Positions 8,095-17,547 of a stretch of 64,000 nt of DNA are shown here, in pieces. Position 1 is the stretch's first letter. Every line of letters begins with the position of its first letter. Source of the DNA: Clostridiales bacterium (GTDB lineage Bacteria; Bacillota; Clostridia; Lachnospirales; Lachnospiraceae); assembly GCA_012839295.1 (NCBI GenBank), contig DUNO01000015.1, forward strand, positions 1-64,000, given 5' to 3'. The notes beneath the pieces are model-generated. The model was not told the origin of the DNA. It ran no database searches and saw nothing but the letters and a program-made list of their open reading frames with translations. The translations under genes were made by a program, and so were the position numbers.

Positions 8095-8487
8095 ATGATT
8101 AGATCTAAATTATGCGGCGTTGCCATGGCATCAATGATCGGATGCTTTAGCATGAGTCCTATATCAGTCGTTGCAGCTGAAACAAATATGGAAACAGTAA
8201 CATTGTCTGAGAGCAATAGGGAGAACAATCAAACTTCTTTCGACCAAATCATGAAGGATGCCAGTGAAAAATGGAATTCTCTAAACGACAGGCAGAAAGC
8301 AGAAGTATATTCCTTAATGGAAAAGGAAATGAAAACGGAAGTAAAATTAATGGACAAATTAGTTGATCTCGGTATCATGAATAAGGAAGATGCTTCCATG
8401 CTGAAAGCACGAATGCAGGAAAGATTTGACGAGCTGAAAAAGAATGGTGAATTTCCATTATCCAGGCCAAAGCGCCCTAAAAAATAA
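8095..8487 (+). CDS. Small secreted DUF2680 (YckD-like) protein
   Basis: This 130-residue protein begins with a signal peptide (SKLCGVAMASMIGCFSMSP, cleavage near VVAAE). After a polar linker, residues 60-120 form the helical DUF2680 repeat: LNDRQKAEVYSLMEKEM, then KLVDLGIMNKEDASMLKARM and FDELKKNGEFP. This is a pattern found in many small exported Firmicutes proteins of unknown function. The ATG at 8095 has GTGAGGAAG upstream and is chosen over 8068. It is divergent from the CAP gene and ends in a basic PKRPKK tail. Confidence 0.85.
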   Translation: MIRSKLCGVAMASMIGCFSMSPISVVAAETNMETVTLSESNRENNQTSFDQIMKDASEKWNSLNDRQKAEVYSLMEKEMKTEVKLMDKLVDLGIMNKEDASMLKARMQERFDELKKNGEFPLSRPKRPKK

Positions 8488-8594
8488 TTAATTGCTACTT
8501 TCAAGCAGGTTACGGTTATAATACAAATACCGCGCGCTAGCTTTTTATTTATATATATGCAGGTAGACCATATCCATAGAAAGGAGCCAGCCCT

Positions 8595-8753
8595 ATGACC
8601 AGACAGGATGACATATTTAACAAGGAGGAATTACCCCAGACTACAAATGAGGAACCCAGGATTGAAAATGAATACGCTCCCCACCCGGAGATTGAGCAAC
8701 CAAGCCCGGATACTGCTACTCCATCCATTCCTGCGGAAATACCGACGAGATAA
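8595..8753 (+). CDS. Small acidic, Pro/Glu-rich protein
   Basis: A 52-residue frame (MTRQDDIFNKEELPQTTN... ending AEIPTR) sits behind AAAGGAG eight bases before its ATG. The composition (Glu, Pro, Thr, Asn) predicts a disordered soluble peptide. It shares the strand of the DUF2680 gene, 108 bases downstream. No family is recognised. The ribosome site and clean in-frame length are the main support. Confidence 0.6.
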   Translation: MTRQDDIFNKEELPQTTNEEPRIENEYAPHPEIEQPSPDTATPSIPAEIPTR

Positions 8754-8889
8754 GGCGGAGGGTTAGTGCAGCCGGCTAAGGGATTCTAAAATGTCCCCCT
8801 TCAGCCGCTGCCTTCCGGTACATACCTTTGAAAACGATCCCCTGGAGGAAGCCTTCCTCCCGCTAATACTGCTTTTATGCAAAGCGGTA

Positions 8890-10023
8890 CTAGCAGCCTG
8901 GCTTCACATAAATTCCGTTTACCTCCACCTGGTCCGTAATCTCAATTACAAGGCACCTGCGCCCGTCCACCATCTTTGTCTGGACCAGCTCCGTACGCTC
9001 GGGATTAACCTTTATCACCACGTCCGGTGTCTTTACCTCGAATACCCTGGTGCTCGCCACGTTTGCCGCCAACAGGGCTACGTTTTCTCCTGCTACCTTC
9101 TCATAATTTTTCTCAAATTCCTGGAGCTTCTCCTCCTCCACACCGCTTTCTGCGAACAGGTTCTTCACCTCCGTCTTATCCAGTGTCAAGGGCTCCGCTA
9201 TCTCCTTCATCTTGTGCTCTTCCAGGATTTCATTTAATTTTTCATGGATATTTTTCACGATTTCGTATTCACATTCTTCCCCGAGAGTCTCCACAATCAG
9301 GGTCTGGAAGGTTTCCTTCTGCCCTCCTGCCGACATGGGCACAGTGCAGCCAAGAAGCTCTGCGGCAAAATCATTATGTAGGTCTTCGGATTCCTTGGCA
9401 TAATACAGGACGCTGTGGATATCCGTGCTGCGGTCATTAAAGGCAGGAAACAAAAAGCCGTTCACAGGAGCCCCTACAACCCAGTCCTGCACCCTTTTCT
9501 GGATCATATTCATATCCTCATTATAGCTCAGCCCCGGCTTTGAGAGCTTCACCGGACAGATGGAACAAAGGAGGAAGCGGTAAACCTCATCAGAGGCATC
9601 CTCCATCATGAGCTTATCCCTGGTTTTTCCCGGAACATCATAGGCTGCATAGATTAATAGAATCAGATAATTCCCTACAAAATCGTAAGAGCTGATCACC
9701 TTTTCATAAAACTCATCCAGCAGGGTCTCATCCTTTAATTCGCTGTCTCTTAAATTTAACAAAAACTGCTGTGTTCCCCCGTTAAATTCGGTCTCCGTCG
9801 GAAATTCCATATTAATCAGGTTCTTCCCTATGGTGCCCGACAGTGTCTTTTTAAATATTTCAAAATATTTGAAGGTCTCTTCTTCCGGCATACATAGGAA
9901 GGTTTCCGTGAATTTTGTCTTTACTGTCTTTTCTCCATCGACATAACAGCCGCTGAACTTTGTAATCGAGCTGTTTTCATGCTTGAATTGCTTTCTGATC
10001 TCTAAAACCTCACTATTTACCAT
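8890..10023 (-). CDS. DUF4317-family protein
   Basis: This 377-residue soluble protein belongs to a family common in Lachnospiraceae and relatives. The N-terminus (VLEIRKQFKHENSSITKFSG, then GCYVDGEKTVKT and FKYFEIFKKTLSGTIGKNL) matches what I know of DUF4317. There is no signal peptide or membrane helix. The function is unknown. The C-terminal third contains a charged helical segment and ends with a short beta-rich part. GGGAGAG precedes the ATG. It is transcribed alone; the chemoreceptor gene upstream has its own terminator. Confidence 0.85.
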   Translation of the reverse strand: MVNSEVLEIRKQFKHENSSITKFSGCYVDGEKTVKTKFTETFLCMPEEETFKYFEIFKKTLSGTIGKNLINMEFPTETEFNGGTQQFLLNLRDSELKDETLLDEFYEKVISSYDFVGNYLILLIYAAYDVPGKTRDKLMMEDASDEVYRFLLCSICPVKLSKPGLSYNEDMNMIQKRVQDWVVGAPVNGFLFPAFNDRSTDIHSVLYYAKESEDLHNDFAAELLGCTVPMSAGGQKETFQTLIVETLGEECEYEIVKNIHEKLNEILEEHKMKEIAEPLTLDKTEVKNLFAESGVEEEKLQEFEKNYEKVAGENVALLAANVASTRVFEVKTPDVVIKVNPERTELVQTKMVDGRRCLVIEITDQVEVNGIYVKPGC

Positions 10024-10107
10024 GGTCTCTCTCCCTTACTTTTTTATCTGTCCATTAGTCTAACATGCCATTTTTTATTACGCAAGCAGTTGTTTACACT
10101 GTAATAA

Positions 10108-10142
10108 AAAAGTACCTAAGCCAGAATAACAAAGGTACTTTT
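10108..10142 (-). terminator. Terminator of the chemoreceptor gene
   Basis: Ten-base arms (10108-10117 and 10133-10142) pair exactly. On the minus strand the stem is followed by TTTTTTATT. Confidence 0.8.
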
Positions 10143-10191
10143 GAAATGCTTTATTCAGTTTTGTAATGCTTTACTTGGATATGGAATCCTC

Positions 10192-12312
10192 TTAGAAAAT
10201 AAACCGGCCTGCACTTTCATCCATTTCAGCCGCCATTTCAGCCAGCAGCCTGCTATGCCCTGCTATCCTCCCTAAATACTCCGTCTGCTCCTGCACGGAC
10301 TGGGATACCTCCTCCGTCCCCGAGGCATTTTCCTCGGAAGCCGCTGAAAGATCCATCATAACCTTCACTACCTTATCCTTTTTCTCCGCCATCTCGTTAA
10401 TGGAATGGTTCAAGGTATCGATATTTTCCCTGGTCTCCTTTATGGCATCTGCAATTCCAATAAACTTTGATTGGGTCAGCTCCACGCTTTGGGCCTGCTG
10501 GGTGACGGTTACAGATATCATATCGACCTTATCAACGGATGAAAGTGTTTTTTCTCCTAATTCCAGAACCAATGCCGCAATTTCCTTCGAAAGCTTGTCA
10601 GCCTCCTCCGCTAATGCTTCGACCTCCTTCGCAACTACGGAAAAGCCTTTGCCGCTCTCTCCGGCCCTGGCAGCTTCTATGGAGGCGTTGAGGGCAAGGA
10701 GCTTTGTCTGTTGGGTGATACCGCCGATGCTCCTGCTGATGGATTCAATTTTCCCTGCACTTTCATTGGTTTCCTGGAATACCTGGCTAATCTCCCTGGA
10801 AAGCTCACTGGTTGCTTTCGTCTTCGCTACCAAATCCTTTAAGCTGGCAAAGCCTTCCTCCTTTAACTGCTCCACTTTGTCGGAGGACTTCTGCAGTCCC
10901 TGCATGTTCTGGCCTTCCTGCTCAATTAATTCCTCAACGTCCCCGATTTGGCGGGTACCGAACTGGGTGTGCTCTGCCTGTTCCATATTCCCGGCAGCAA
11001 TCTGCTCAACCGCTATCGAAACCTCTTTCATTGTAGTGGACAGCTTTTGCAGCATCCGGTCCATTTCCATGGAGGAGTTCGCTATCTTCCTTGAAACTTC
11101 CTTATTCTCCCGCAGCAGTAATTTAACCATGCTTGTTATGGAATGGAATGCAGCTGCAAGCCTTCCTATTTCATCCCGGCGCTTCCTATACTTTTCTTCC
11201 GGTTCAATAGTAAAATCACCGGTTGATATTTTATGGCAAAGCTCCGTCAAATACTCTATCGGCTTGGCTATCTTCTTCACCGCCACATATACGATGGCTA
11301 ATCCTGCCAGGCAGAACAAAATTGCAATCACTATAAAGTTAAACATAAGCTCATTGATACTTGCAAGTGCCTCTGACCGGTTGATCTCAAGCCCTATGGA
11401 CCAGCCGCAGCTTGTAACCGGTGCATAGCCCATGATCTTGCGGACGCCCTCAAATTCATATTCACCGTATCCGGGCTTTCCTTCCAGCATGCTCCTTTGG
11501 ATTTTATCAAAGTTTGAATATCCAAGCAGGTTCTGCCCGTCCTTCTTCGAATCCGGGGCTGCCCCGTCTTCCGCCTCCACAGTCTGGGTTGCGGAGGATA
11601 CTGCATCCGTCGCAGAGGATACCCCATCTGCTTCTTTGCCTTCCACAGCACCGGCACTGATCGTGAAGGAATCCAGCACATGGTTCATAATTTCCTGGTT
11701 GGAATGGGCTATGGTATTGCCGGACTGGTTGACAATAAATGCTGTTCCAGAAATCCCGGAAGCCGACGCCCCAGCCAGTTTTCCCAGCTCAAAGCCATCC
11801 CTGATCCCCAGAATCACACCATCTGCCTTATCCCCTTCCTTTACCGGCACGGCATAGACCATAGCAATACTACTGTCACCTAACAGCATAGGCTCTGTTA
11901 CTACTTTTTCTCCCTGGATTGCTTTTTGGTAGTAGCTGGCATCCTTTACATCCGCATAGCTTCCATCCTCGTATAATGCCTTTCCAGCCTGATCCACATA
12001 GGCCATATGTACATATCCACCCCTGGCGGCTTCTGTTTTTAATGCCTTCAGGATATTCTCCTCTCCGGCTTCCTGGTTCCCTGTATGGTGGAACACCTCA
12101 TTGTACGAAAGTGCATCCAGTGTATTGAGATAATTAGAGAGCTCCGCATCCACTGCCTGTCCGGCCTGAACGGCCAGTTCCTGCATAGAGGTTTCCGTTT
12201 TCGAAATGAGGGAAACCTCCGCCGTACCAAAGGATACTGCAGCAAGACCCACACAAAGTAATACCAGAAGTATACCGATCAATAAAGTCATTCTCATTTT
12301 AATTGTCTTCAT
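10192..12312 (-). CDS. Methyl-accepting chemotaxis protein with Cache-type sensor
   Basis: This 706-residue transmembrane receptor has an N-terminal helix (about 8-28), an extracellular Cache-like sensor (about 35-310) and a second helix ([20 protein letters not shown]). A HAMP domain and a long cytoplasmic signalling domain follow. The signalling tip contains [20 protein letters not shown], the conserved hairpin that docks CheA and CheW. Inside the sensor lies a low-complexity insertion ([16 protein letters not shown]). AAGGAG eight bases upstream supports the ATG at 12312. No che genes are nearby. The ligand is unknown. Confidence 0.93.
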   Translation of the reverse strand: MKTIKMRMTLLIGILLVLLCVGLAAVSFGTAEVSLISKTETSMQELAVQAGQAVDAELSNYLNTLDALSYNEVFHHTGNQEAGEENILKALKTEAARGGYVHMAYVDQAGKALYEDGSYADVKDASYYQKAIQGEKVVTEPMLLGDSSIAMVYAVPVKEGDKADGVILGIRDGFELGKLAGASASGISGTAFIVNQSGNTIAHSNQEIMNHVLDSFTISAGAVEGKEADGVSSATDAVSSATQTVEAEDGAAPDSKKDGQNLLGYSNFDKIQRSMLEGKPGYGEYEFEGVRKIMGYAPVTSCGWSIGLEINRSEALASINELMFNFIVIAILFCLAGLAIVYVAVKKIAKPIEYLTELCHKISTGDFTIEPEEKYRKRRDEIGRLAAAFHSITSMVKLLLRENKEVSRKIANSSMEMDRMLQKLSTTMKEVSIAVEQIAAGNMEQAEHTQFGTRQIGDVEELIEQEGQNMQGLQKSSDKVEQLKEEGFASLKDLVAKTKATSELSREISQVFQETNESAGKIESISRSIGGITQQTKLLALNASIEAARAGESGKGFSVVAKEVEALAEEADKLSKEIAALVLELGEKTLSSVDKVDMISVTVTQQAQSVELTQSKFIGIADAIKETRENIDTLNHSINEMAEKKDKVVKVMMDLSAASEENASGTEEVSQSVQEQTEYLGRIAGHSRLLAEMAAEMDESAGRFIF

Positions 12313-12365
12313 AATCCAATCTCCTTGGGCGATAATTTATATATGGCGCAAAAAACTACGCCTTT

Positions 12366-12394
12366 TATGAGAAGTTAGAAAGCAACTTCCCATA
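12366..12394 (-). promoter_or_regulatory. Hairpin in the chemoreceptor leader
   Basis: Eleven-base arms (12366-12376 and 12384-12394) pair with one G-T wobble, 54-82 bases before the chemoreceptor start. A T-run on the minus strand follows only after a 10-base gap, so this is not a convincing terminator. It could influence message stability. Confidence 0.3.
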
Positions 12395-12521
12395 ACTTAA
12401 TATTATTTTATTCCATTCCTAGCATCCATCATGTTATTGCCTTATATGATAAGAAGTTCTTTTAGTAACCCTTCCTGTATCATTGTCAATAACAGTATTA
12501 TTATATCAATTTTAAATGACA

Positions 12522-12566
12522 AAAAAGTGACAAACTCTCCGGTTTTTCGAGATTTTATCACTTTTT
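12522..12566. terminator. Terminator downstream of the receiver/wHTH regulator
   Basis: Nine-base arms (12522-12530 and 12558-12566), extended by imperfect inner pairs, are flanked by T-runs on both strands. It lies just after the stop of the minus-strand regulator. Confidence 0.7.
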
Positions 12567-12587
12567 CAGTAATAATTATCATTATTT

Positions 12588-13706
12588 TTATAAGCTTTTT
12601 CTTAAGCTTTTGCAATGGTCCATGAAATCCCGGTCTGGCATAACCCCCAGCTCTTCCTCCAAAAGCCCGCAATACTTCCCATAATAACCATCAAAGGCCT
12701 TCCTATCCTTTAAGCTGGCATATAACCTCAGGAAAAGATATGCCGTTTCCTGGTCCAGTTCATTCAAGGACTGTAATTTCTTCAGTATGTATAATACGGA
12801 GCTATATTTTTCTGTAATATTCTCCGCCAATATATAATTACACAAGCCCTTGGCAAAGCCCTTATATAAATTAGTGAGACAGTTGCGCTCATCATATGCC
12901 CATCTGTAATCCTTGTCTCCATATAATTCACCCTGGAACAGCTGCTCCGCCCCTATCCCGTCCTCCAGGAAGTCCGGTTCCCATCGGTCTATCCGGGATA
13001 TCCTGTTTTTCATATCTATATAATCGATGTATATTTGGGAGCTGTCAATAAAATATCCCCCGTTTGATTGGATTACGGTATCCTTTACATCATTTAAATT
13101 CAAAGCCCTTCTTAATTTATATACCGTTGTTTTTAGATACCCCTCCCCATTAGCCGGGGTCAAATCCGGGAACAAATCATCAATGATCTTCCACTTGCCG
13201 ATGATTTTCCCATGGTGATATAACAGGTAAAATAATAGCTCTTCACTTTTAGAGGAATAGAATTTGACAGGCTTTCCAGAGGAATCCTTTACGTTACAGC
13301 CCCCTAAGGTATATACGGAAAGTGTTTTCTGCTCCTGTATGCTGCTACGGATATACCCTTTTGCTTTCTCTATGGTAGTATTTAACCGCTCGGCAGAAAT
13401 GAGCTTTACCATATAATCAAGGGCATAGAGGTCAAAGGCCTCCAGGGCATATTCCCTATGGGATGTCATGAATATAATAATTATTTCCGGATATAGTGAC
13501 CGGAAATACCTGGCAACCTGTATCCCATTTTCTTCCTGGATAACGATATCCACCAGAATGACATCTACAGGATTGTTTAATAAATACCCTTCTGCATCCC
13601 GGCTGTTTGAAAAGGCCTTCACCGCCCCTACCTCCGGGATTTTAGACAGCATTTTCTCGGCAATATACCGTGCCGCAGCATCATCATCAATTACAACAAT
13701 ATTCAT
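12588..13706 (-). CDS. Response regulator with winged-helix and bacterial-activator-like domains
   Basis: This 372-residue regulator is probably controlled by the kinase immediately upstream (13744-15117). The receiver domain (1-120) has VIDDD, the acceptor Asp in VILVDIVIQEENG and MTSHREYALEA. The central winged helix (about 140-225) is of the OmpR/SARP type: LLFYLLYHHGKIIGKWKII and GYLKTTVYKLRRAL. A helical C-terminal region (about 260-372) resembles the bacterial transcriptional activation domain found in SARP-type regulators. The ATG at 13706 (MNIVVIDDD) is chosen; GGGTGATG lies upstream. The usual receiver Lys motif is replaced by YMVKLISAERL. Confidence 0.87.
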   Translation of the reverse strand: MNIVVIDDDAAARYIAEKMLSKIPEVGAVKAFSNSRDAEGYLLNNPVDVILVDIVIQEENGIQVARYFRSLYPEIIIIFMTSHREYALEAFDLYALDYMVKLISAERLNTTIEKAKGYIRSSIQEQKTLSVYTLGGCNVKDSSGKPVKFYSSKSEELLFYLLYHHGKIIGKWKIIDDLFPDLTPANGEGYLKTTVYKLRRALNLNDVKDTVIQSNGGYFIDSSQIYIDYIDMKNRISRIDRWEPDFLEDGIGAEQLFQGELYGDKDYRWAYDERNCLTNLYKGFAKGLCNYILAENITEKYSSVLYILKKLQSLNELDQETAYLFLRLYASLKDRKAFDGYYGKYCGLLEEELGVMPDRDFMDHCKSLRKSL

Positions 13707-13743
13707 AACATCATCACCCTTACTTTTTATCATAAATGTATTT

Positions 13744-15117
13744 TTAATGTTTACTTTCTGCCGGAAGGGCGATATAAAAGATGCTTCCCGATCCCGGCTC
13801 CGAGGTGGCCCATATCCTCCCCTTATTTTTAAACATCATCTCCTTGCAGATTTGGAGGCCTATCCCGGTTCCCTGTTCCCCCTCCGTCCCTTCAATGGAA
13901 GTGATAATATTCTTAGAATCAAAAATTTCCTCTAAACGCTGCCTGTCCATACCGATACCCTTATCTTCAACCTCAATTATGATTTCCCCGCCCGATTGAT
14001 TCCCTCTTATATGAATAATATCCCCCCGTTTCGTATACTTTACTGCGTTATAGAGTATATTCCGGATTACCATGCCGATCATATCCCGGTCTGCCAATAC
14101 AATAAGCTCAGTATTACTGTCTATCTCATTGCTGATGTGGATTTCCTTGGAATCCGTTCTAATTTTACTTATCTGGATGCTTTCCGCTATGACCTCCTGC
14201 AGGTTCATAAGCACCGGTATGTAATTGAATCCGTCTTTTTGATGCTTGCACCAGTTAAGAAGATTGTCCGTCATATGAAATGACTTTATCATCTGCTCCC
14301 TGACATGGAGTACAATACCATGGAAATCCGCATCCATCGGTTCGACCTCTGCCATAATTTCCGTCAGGCTTAAGGCATTCGCCAAAGGCTGTCTTACGTC
14401 ATGGGTAATGATCGAGATCAGCTTATCTTTTATGTCATTACTTTCTGATAATTCCTGGTTTTTTGCCTCAAGGATCCCATTCTGCCTGGCAATGAACTGT
14501 TTTTGATTATAATGCTCCAGATAATGGCCCCATAGCAGCAGGGAGGTACAAAAACTGATTGCTACCGCGGTAATCGAATTCGCTTTATTCGTTAAATATA
14601 TGATAGAATCCGTCTGGACCAGCTTCATCATAACAATAAATAAAATATAAGCTGTCAGATTCAGCAGCAGAGCGAACCTCGGCTCCATTAAAATAATTAC
14701 CGCAACAGCCATACATGCGATTAAAAACGGGGTAATATTATCCGTCACCAGCTGGTCAATTCCTGTAATGATAATACCGGCACCAACTGCTACAGCTACC
14801 GCAAGTGTAATCAGTATTTTTTCCAGCTTCACCATTCTATTTTTACAATTGATCAGCGCATAGGAAGCTATTATAAAAAAAAGCATGACAAGAATAAGTA
14901 TGGTATGTACCTTCAATATACCATTCCTCCAAAGCAGCTCTATCGGGCTTTGATGTTCCTTGTCAGCTAAGAACATGGCTATATTTACCAGGCTGGCCAG
15001 AATACAAATGAAAGAAAAGATAAGGATCCTCCTCAAATTAATGTGATATAATTCATACTCCATATCCACTTTGCTATTTCTTCCAAAGAATGCAACCAAC
15101 GCATTTTTTATCTTCAT
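13744..15117 (-). CDS. Polytopic sensor histidine kinase
   Basis: This 457-residue kinase has about six membrane helices in its first ~210 residues and little extracellular sequence, so it probably senses the membrane or a small diffusible ligand. The HisKA His lies in IITHDVRQPLANALS. The ATPase domain shows NILYNAVKY (N box), VEDKGIGMD (G1) and GTGIGLQI (G2). AAGGAG seven bases before the ATG supports the start. It lies 37 bases upstream of its regulator gene and the two form an operon. The promoter region at 15156-15227 contains a palindrome. Confidence 0.92.
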   Translation of the reverse strand: MKIKNALVAFFGRNSKVDMEYELYHINLRRILIFSFICILASLVNIAMFLADKEHQSPIELLWRNGILKVHTILILVMLFFIIASYALINCKNRMVKLEKILITLAVAVAVGAGIIITGIDQLVTDNITPFLIACMAVAVIILMEPRFALLLNLTAYILFIVMMKLVQTDSIIYLTNKANSITAVAISFCTSLLLWGHYLEHYNQKQFIARQNGILEAKNQELSESNDIKDKLISIITHDVRQPLANALSLTEIMAEVEPMDADFHGIVLHVREQMIKSFHMTDNLLNWCKHQKDGFNYIPVLMNLQEVIAESIQISKIRTDSKEIHISNEIDSNTELIVLADRDMIGMVIRNILYNAVKYTKRGDIIHIRGNQSGGEIIIEVEDKGIGMDRQRLEEIFDSKNIITSIEGTEGEQGTGIGLQICKEMMFKNKGRIWATSEPGSGSIFYIALPAESKH

Positions 15118-15155
15118 TAAAATTCTCCTTGCCAGACCCGGACAGATTAGAATTC

Positions 15156-15227
15156 AACATACTAATATGTTAAAGTTTTTTTTATTATAACACCTTTAAC
15201 ATATATGGTAAATACTATCACTGTCAA
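15156..15227 (-). promoter_or_regulatory. Probable promoter and operator of the kinase-regulator operon
   Basis: On the minus strand a TTGACA box (15227-15222) is followed by AT-rich sequence, and a TATAAT lies at 15189-15184. Just downstream, AACATACTAATATGTT (15156-15171) is a 6+4+6 palindrome. ATATGTTAAAG occurs in both orientations around the -10 region, which suggests a dyad operator. Exact -35/-10 pairing is ambiguous. Confidence 0.5.
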
Positions 15228-15315
15228 TACTCTCTTTTGTTTTTGTAAAAAGTAACAATTCGTATTCTTCGTTATGTTCCTTTTCATAATATGTTTGATA
15301 TGGCGGACTGGTTTC

Positions 15316-15822
15316 CTATCCCATACATTTCCTGGCAGCCTCCAAATCAGGAAGCTCATGGCTGAAGATCATAAGGGACAGAAGGCTGGCGGCTGTATGG
15401 TCTATTCCACCGGTTTCTTCTAAAAGCTCCGTGGCAATATGCTTGGTGTAGGGTATCACCACGATGCAATCATACCCGACCTCCTCCGTCACCTCTAAAG
15501 CCAGGCTCCCAATGACGCTGCCCGGCTTTGTTACTAAGGGGAATAAGGGACTGATATAGCATAATTTCTGGACAATGTCACCGTCCCATTCATTGATTCC
15601 AACTAAAACCGGAAGCCTCCCAAGTTCCATACATTTAGCAAGCCCCTCTTTTATTCCATTGATTACACTATCCTGGTCAGTTTTTAAAACACCATCAACC
15701 TCCTTTTGCTTAATTTCAAACTGATGCACCTTTTCAAGCTGCAGCTTGCCGTCAACCAGGTACCCAAGGGTTTGCTTCCCCTCCTTTTCTCCGATATCAA
15801 CAGCCATATAATTGTTACCCAT
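15316..15822 (-). CDS. Internally deleted rhamnulokinase-like protein
   Basis: This 168-residue protein resembles two separate parts of a FGGY-type rhamnulokinase. The N-terminus (MAVDIGEKEGKQTLGYLVDG, then KVHQFE and LPVLVGINEWDGDIVQ) matches the RhaB start, where a normal enzyme has a GxDxW strand. It then jumps to PGSVIGSLALEVTEEVGYD, which matches a segment normally ~130 residues further on, and ends soon afterwards. The catalytic Asp and nucleotide-binding second domain are absent, so kinase activity is not expected. It has no stop or frameshift and keeps an AAGGGG site, so it may be expressed. Confidence 0.65.
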   Translation of the reverse strand: MGNNYMAVDIGEKEGKQTLGYLVDGKLQLEKVHQFEIKQKEVDGVLKTDQDSVINGIKEGLAKCMELGRLPVLVGINEWDGDIVQKLCYISPLFPLVTKPGSVIGSLALEVTEEVGYDCIVVIPYTKHIATELLEETGGIDHTAASLLSLMIFSHELPDLEAARKCMG

Positions 15823-15878
15823 TGCGATTACCCCTTTCATCCTATCTAAATTATAGATAGTCATGACGGACAAAAAAA

Positions 15879-15904
15879 AGAACACCTAATATTTCAGGTG
15901 TTCT
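15879..15904 (-). terminator. Terminator of the small 65-residue gene
   Basis: Nine-base perfect arms (15879-15887 and 15896-15904) are followed on the minus strand by eight T residues. Confidence 0.85.
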
Positions 15905-15912
15905 CTTAAATC

Positions 15913-16110
15913 TTATTTCTCCTTCGAGGGTTCCTGGGAGAATTGGTGGCTCGAGGATGACCATTCGGCATCACCGCTTACATAACTTCTTGTATTGTCC
16001 AGCGCATTCTTATACCGGTTCATATCATCCCCTGTTATATTTCTTTCCGCTGTTCCGTTATCATTTTGAACTGTATTGTTCGGATTCTTACTGTTTTTTG
16101 TATCCGGCAT
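15913..16110 (-). CDS. Small Asn/Ser-rich hydrophilic protein
   Basis: This 65-residue frame (MPDTKNSKNPNNTVQND...) has GGAGGT four to five bases before its ATG and its own terminator nine bases after the stop, so it is very likely expressed. The sequence is polar and probably disordered and matches no family I know. It is not an alpha/beta-type small acid-soluble spore protein, since the GPR cleavage motif is absent. Bases 16111-16324 upstream show no gene. Confidence 0.65.
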   Translation of the reverse strand: MPDTKNSKNPNNTVQNDNGTAERNITGDDMNRYKNALDNTRSYVSGDAEWSSSSHQFSQEPSKEK

Positions 16111-16324
16111 AATGACCTCCATTATAAAGCATTGAAGATATTATGTGTTGCTTCGGAAAAACTATTCAAATGCCAGGCCTCAATCCGTCACCAGGAACAC
16201 GCCATAGAACCTATAGAGAAGGAGGACTCCTTGCCCATACTTATTAAAGTCAGGTTATGAGCGGAAGATATACTCCGACCTTTGAGATTTTGAGGGGTTC
16301 CATAAAGACAACGTAAATACCGGC

Positions 16325-17536
16325 CTATTCTTCCCCTGCCTTAAAATTATAGATGGGCTTAATTACCTTAACTATGTCCGCTGTGTCCTTAATGTTAGCT
16401 ATAATATCCTCCATGCCCTTGTAGGCCATTGGGCATTCATCCAAAGTGTCCGCATTCACTGACGTAGTATAGATTCCGGACATCTGCTTCTTAAACTCTG
16501 AAACAGTGAAGGTATTCTTGGCCTTTGTTCTGGACATCAGCCTTCCGGCACCGTGGGGCGCAGAATAATTCCAGTCCTCATTTCCCTTGCCGATACAGAT
16601 TAGGGAGCCATCCCTCATGTTGATGGGGATCAGGAGTTTCTCGCCTGCCTTCGCTGAGACAGCTCCCTTTCTGAGTATCAGCTCCCCGGTATCAATATAG
16701 TTGTGGATGGTGGTGAATTCCTCCTCCACCTTTAGCTTCATGCCTCTTATGATCTCCTCCATCATGGCTTTCCTATTCAGCATTGCAAAATTCTGGACAA
16801 GCTTCATATCATGGATATAATCCTCCATAAGCTGTCCTGACAGATAGGCAAGGGACTTGGGAATCCTGGTCTGCACCTGGGCCTTTAAGGTATTTACTGC
16901 CGTCTGGATCTCCTTTTCCTTTCCTGCGGATTTATATTCTTGAATCAGCCGGTTGATGTCCTCTGCCGTATTGCCATTCAAGAATCTATATGCCTGCTCC
17001 TGGTAGAAGGTAGCTACCTCCAGCCCAAGATGCCTGGAGCCGGAGTGTATGACAATGTAATTCCTTCCCTCCTCATCCCGGTTCGCCTCAATAAAATGAT
17101 TGCCTCCGCCCAGGGTGCCCAGGGACTTGACGGCCCGGTCCAGGTTAATCCTGCCTTCCTTCCTGCACCTGAGCTGGCTTAAATCGATCTCATCATTGTA
17201 CTTATGTATTGTCTCCCTGATATGAAAGCCCGACGGGATCCTGTCATAAATCAATTTATCCAGCTTTTGCAGCTCGATATGTTTATTCTTTATCTGTATA
17301 GTTTCCATTCCGCAGCCGATGTCCACTCCCACAAGGTTTGGGACGATACAGTCCTGAATCGTCATTGTCGTTCCTATGGTGCAGCCTGCCCCGGCATGGA
17401 CATCCGGCATAATCCGGATTCTCGCGTTCTTTACGTATTCCTGGTCGCACAGGGTTTTGATCTGTTCCAGCGCAGTCTCTTCCACAACTTCCGTGAAGAC
17501 CTTTGCGGTATTGTATTTTCCTTCTATTATTTGCAT
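16325..17536 (-). CDS. rtcB: RtcB-type RNA ligase
   Basis: This 403-residue enzyme belongs to the RtcB family, which joins RNA 2',3'-cyclic phosphate (or 3'-phosphate) ends to 5'-OH ends using GTP and Mn2+. Family motifs are intact: IRIMPDVHAGAGCTIG, the metal Cys in GVDIGCGM, GTLGGGNHFIE, HSGSRHLG, and APHGAGRLMSR with the His that becomes guanylylated. GGAGG lies five bases before the ATG at 17536. It follows a small Cys/His-rich gene by 11 bases, forming a two-gene operon. No archease or RtcA is nearby. Confidence 0.95.
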   Translation of the reverse strand: MQIIEGKYNTAKVFTEVVEETALEQIKTLCDQEYVKNARIRIMPDVHAGAGCTIGTTMTIQDCIVPNLVGVDIGCGMETIQIKNKHIELQKLDKLIYDRIPSGFHIRETIHKYNDEIDLSQLRCRKEGRINLDRAVKSLGTLGGGNHFIEANRDEEGRNYIVIHSGSRHLGLEVATFYQEQAYRFLNGNTAEDINRLIQEYKSAGKEKEIQTAVNTLKAQVQTRIPKSLAYLSGQLMEDYIHDMKLVQNFAMLNRKAMMEEIIRGMKLKVEEEFTTIHNYIDTGELILRKGAVSAKAGEKLLIPINMRDGSLICIGKGNEDWNYSAPHGAGRLMSRTKAKNTFTVSEFKKQMSGIYTTSVNADTLDECPMAYKGMEDIIANIKDTADIVKVIKPIYNFKAGEE

Positions 17537-17547
17537 TGAAGCCTCCA

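Noticed and set aside
10400-11428. 342-codon plus-strand frame opposite the chemoreceptor
   Set aside because: It is a Ser/Ala-rich mirror of the receptor's coiled-coil codons, with no ribosome site or recognisable domain; the minus-strand receptor explains the DNA.
15913-16110. Small acid-soluble spore protein
   Set aside because: It lacks the alpha/beta-type SASP motifs and GPR cleavage site; only its polar composition is similar.
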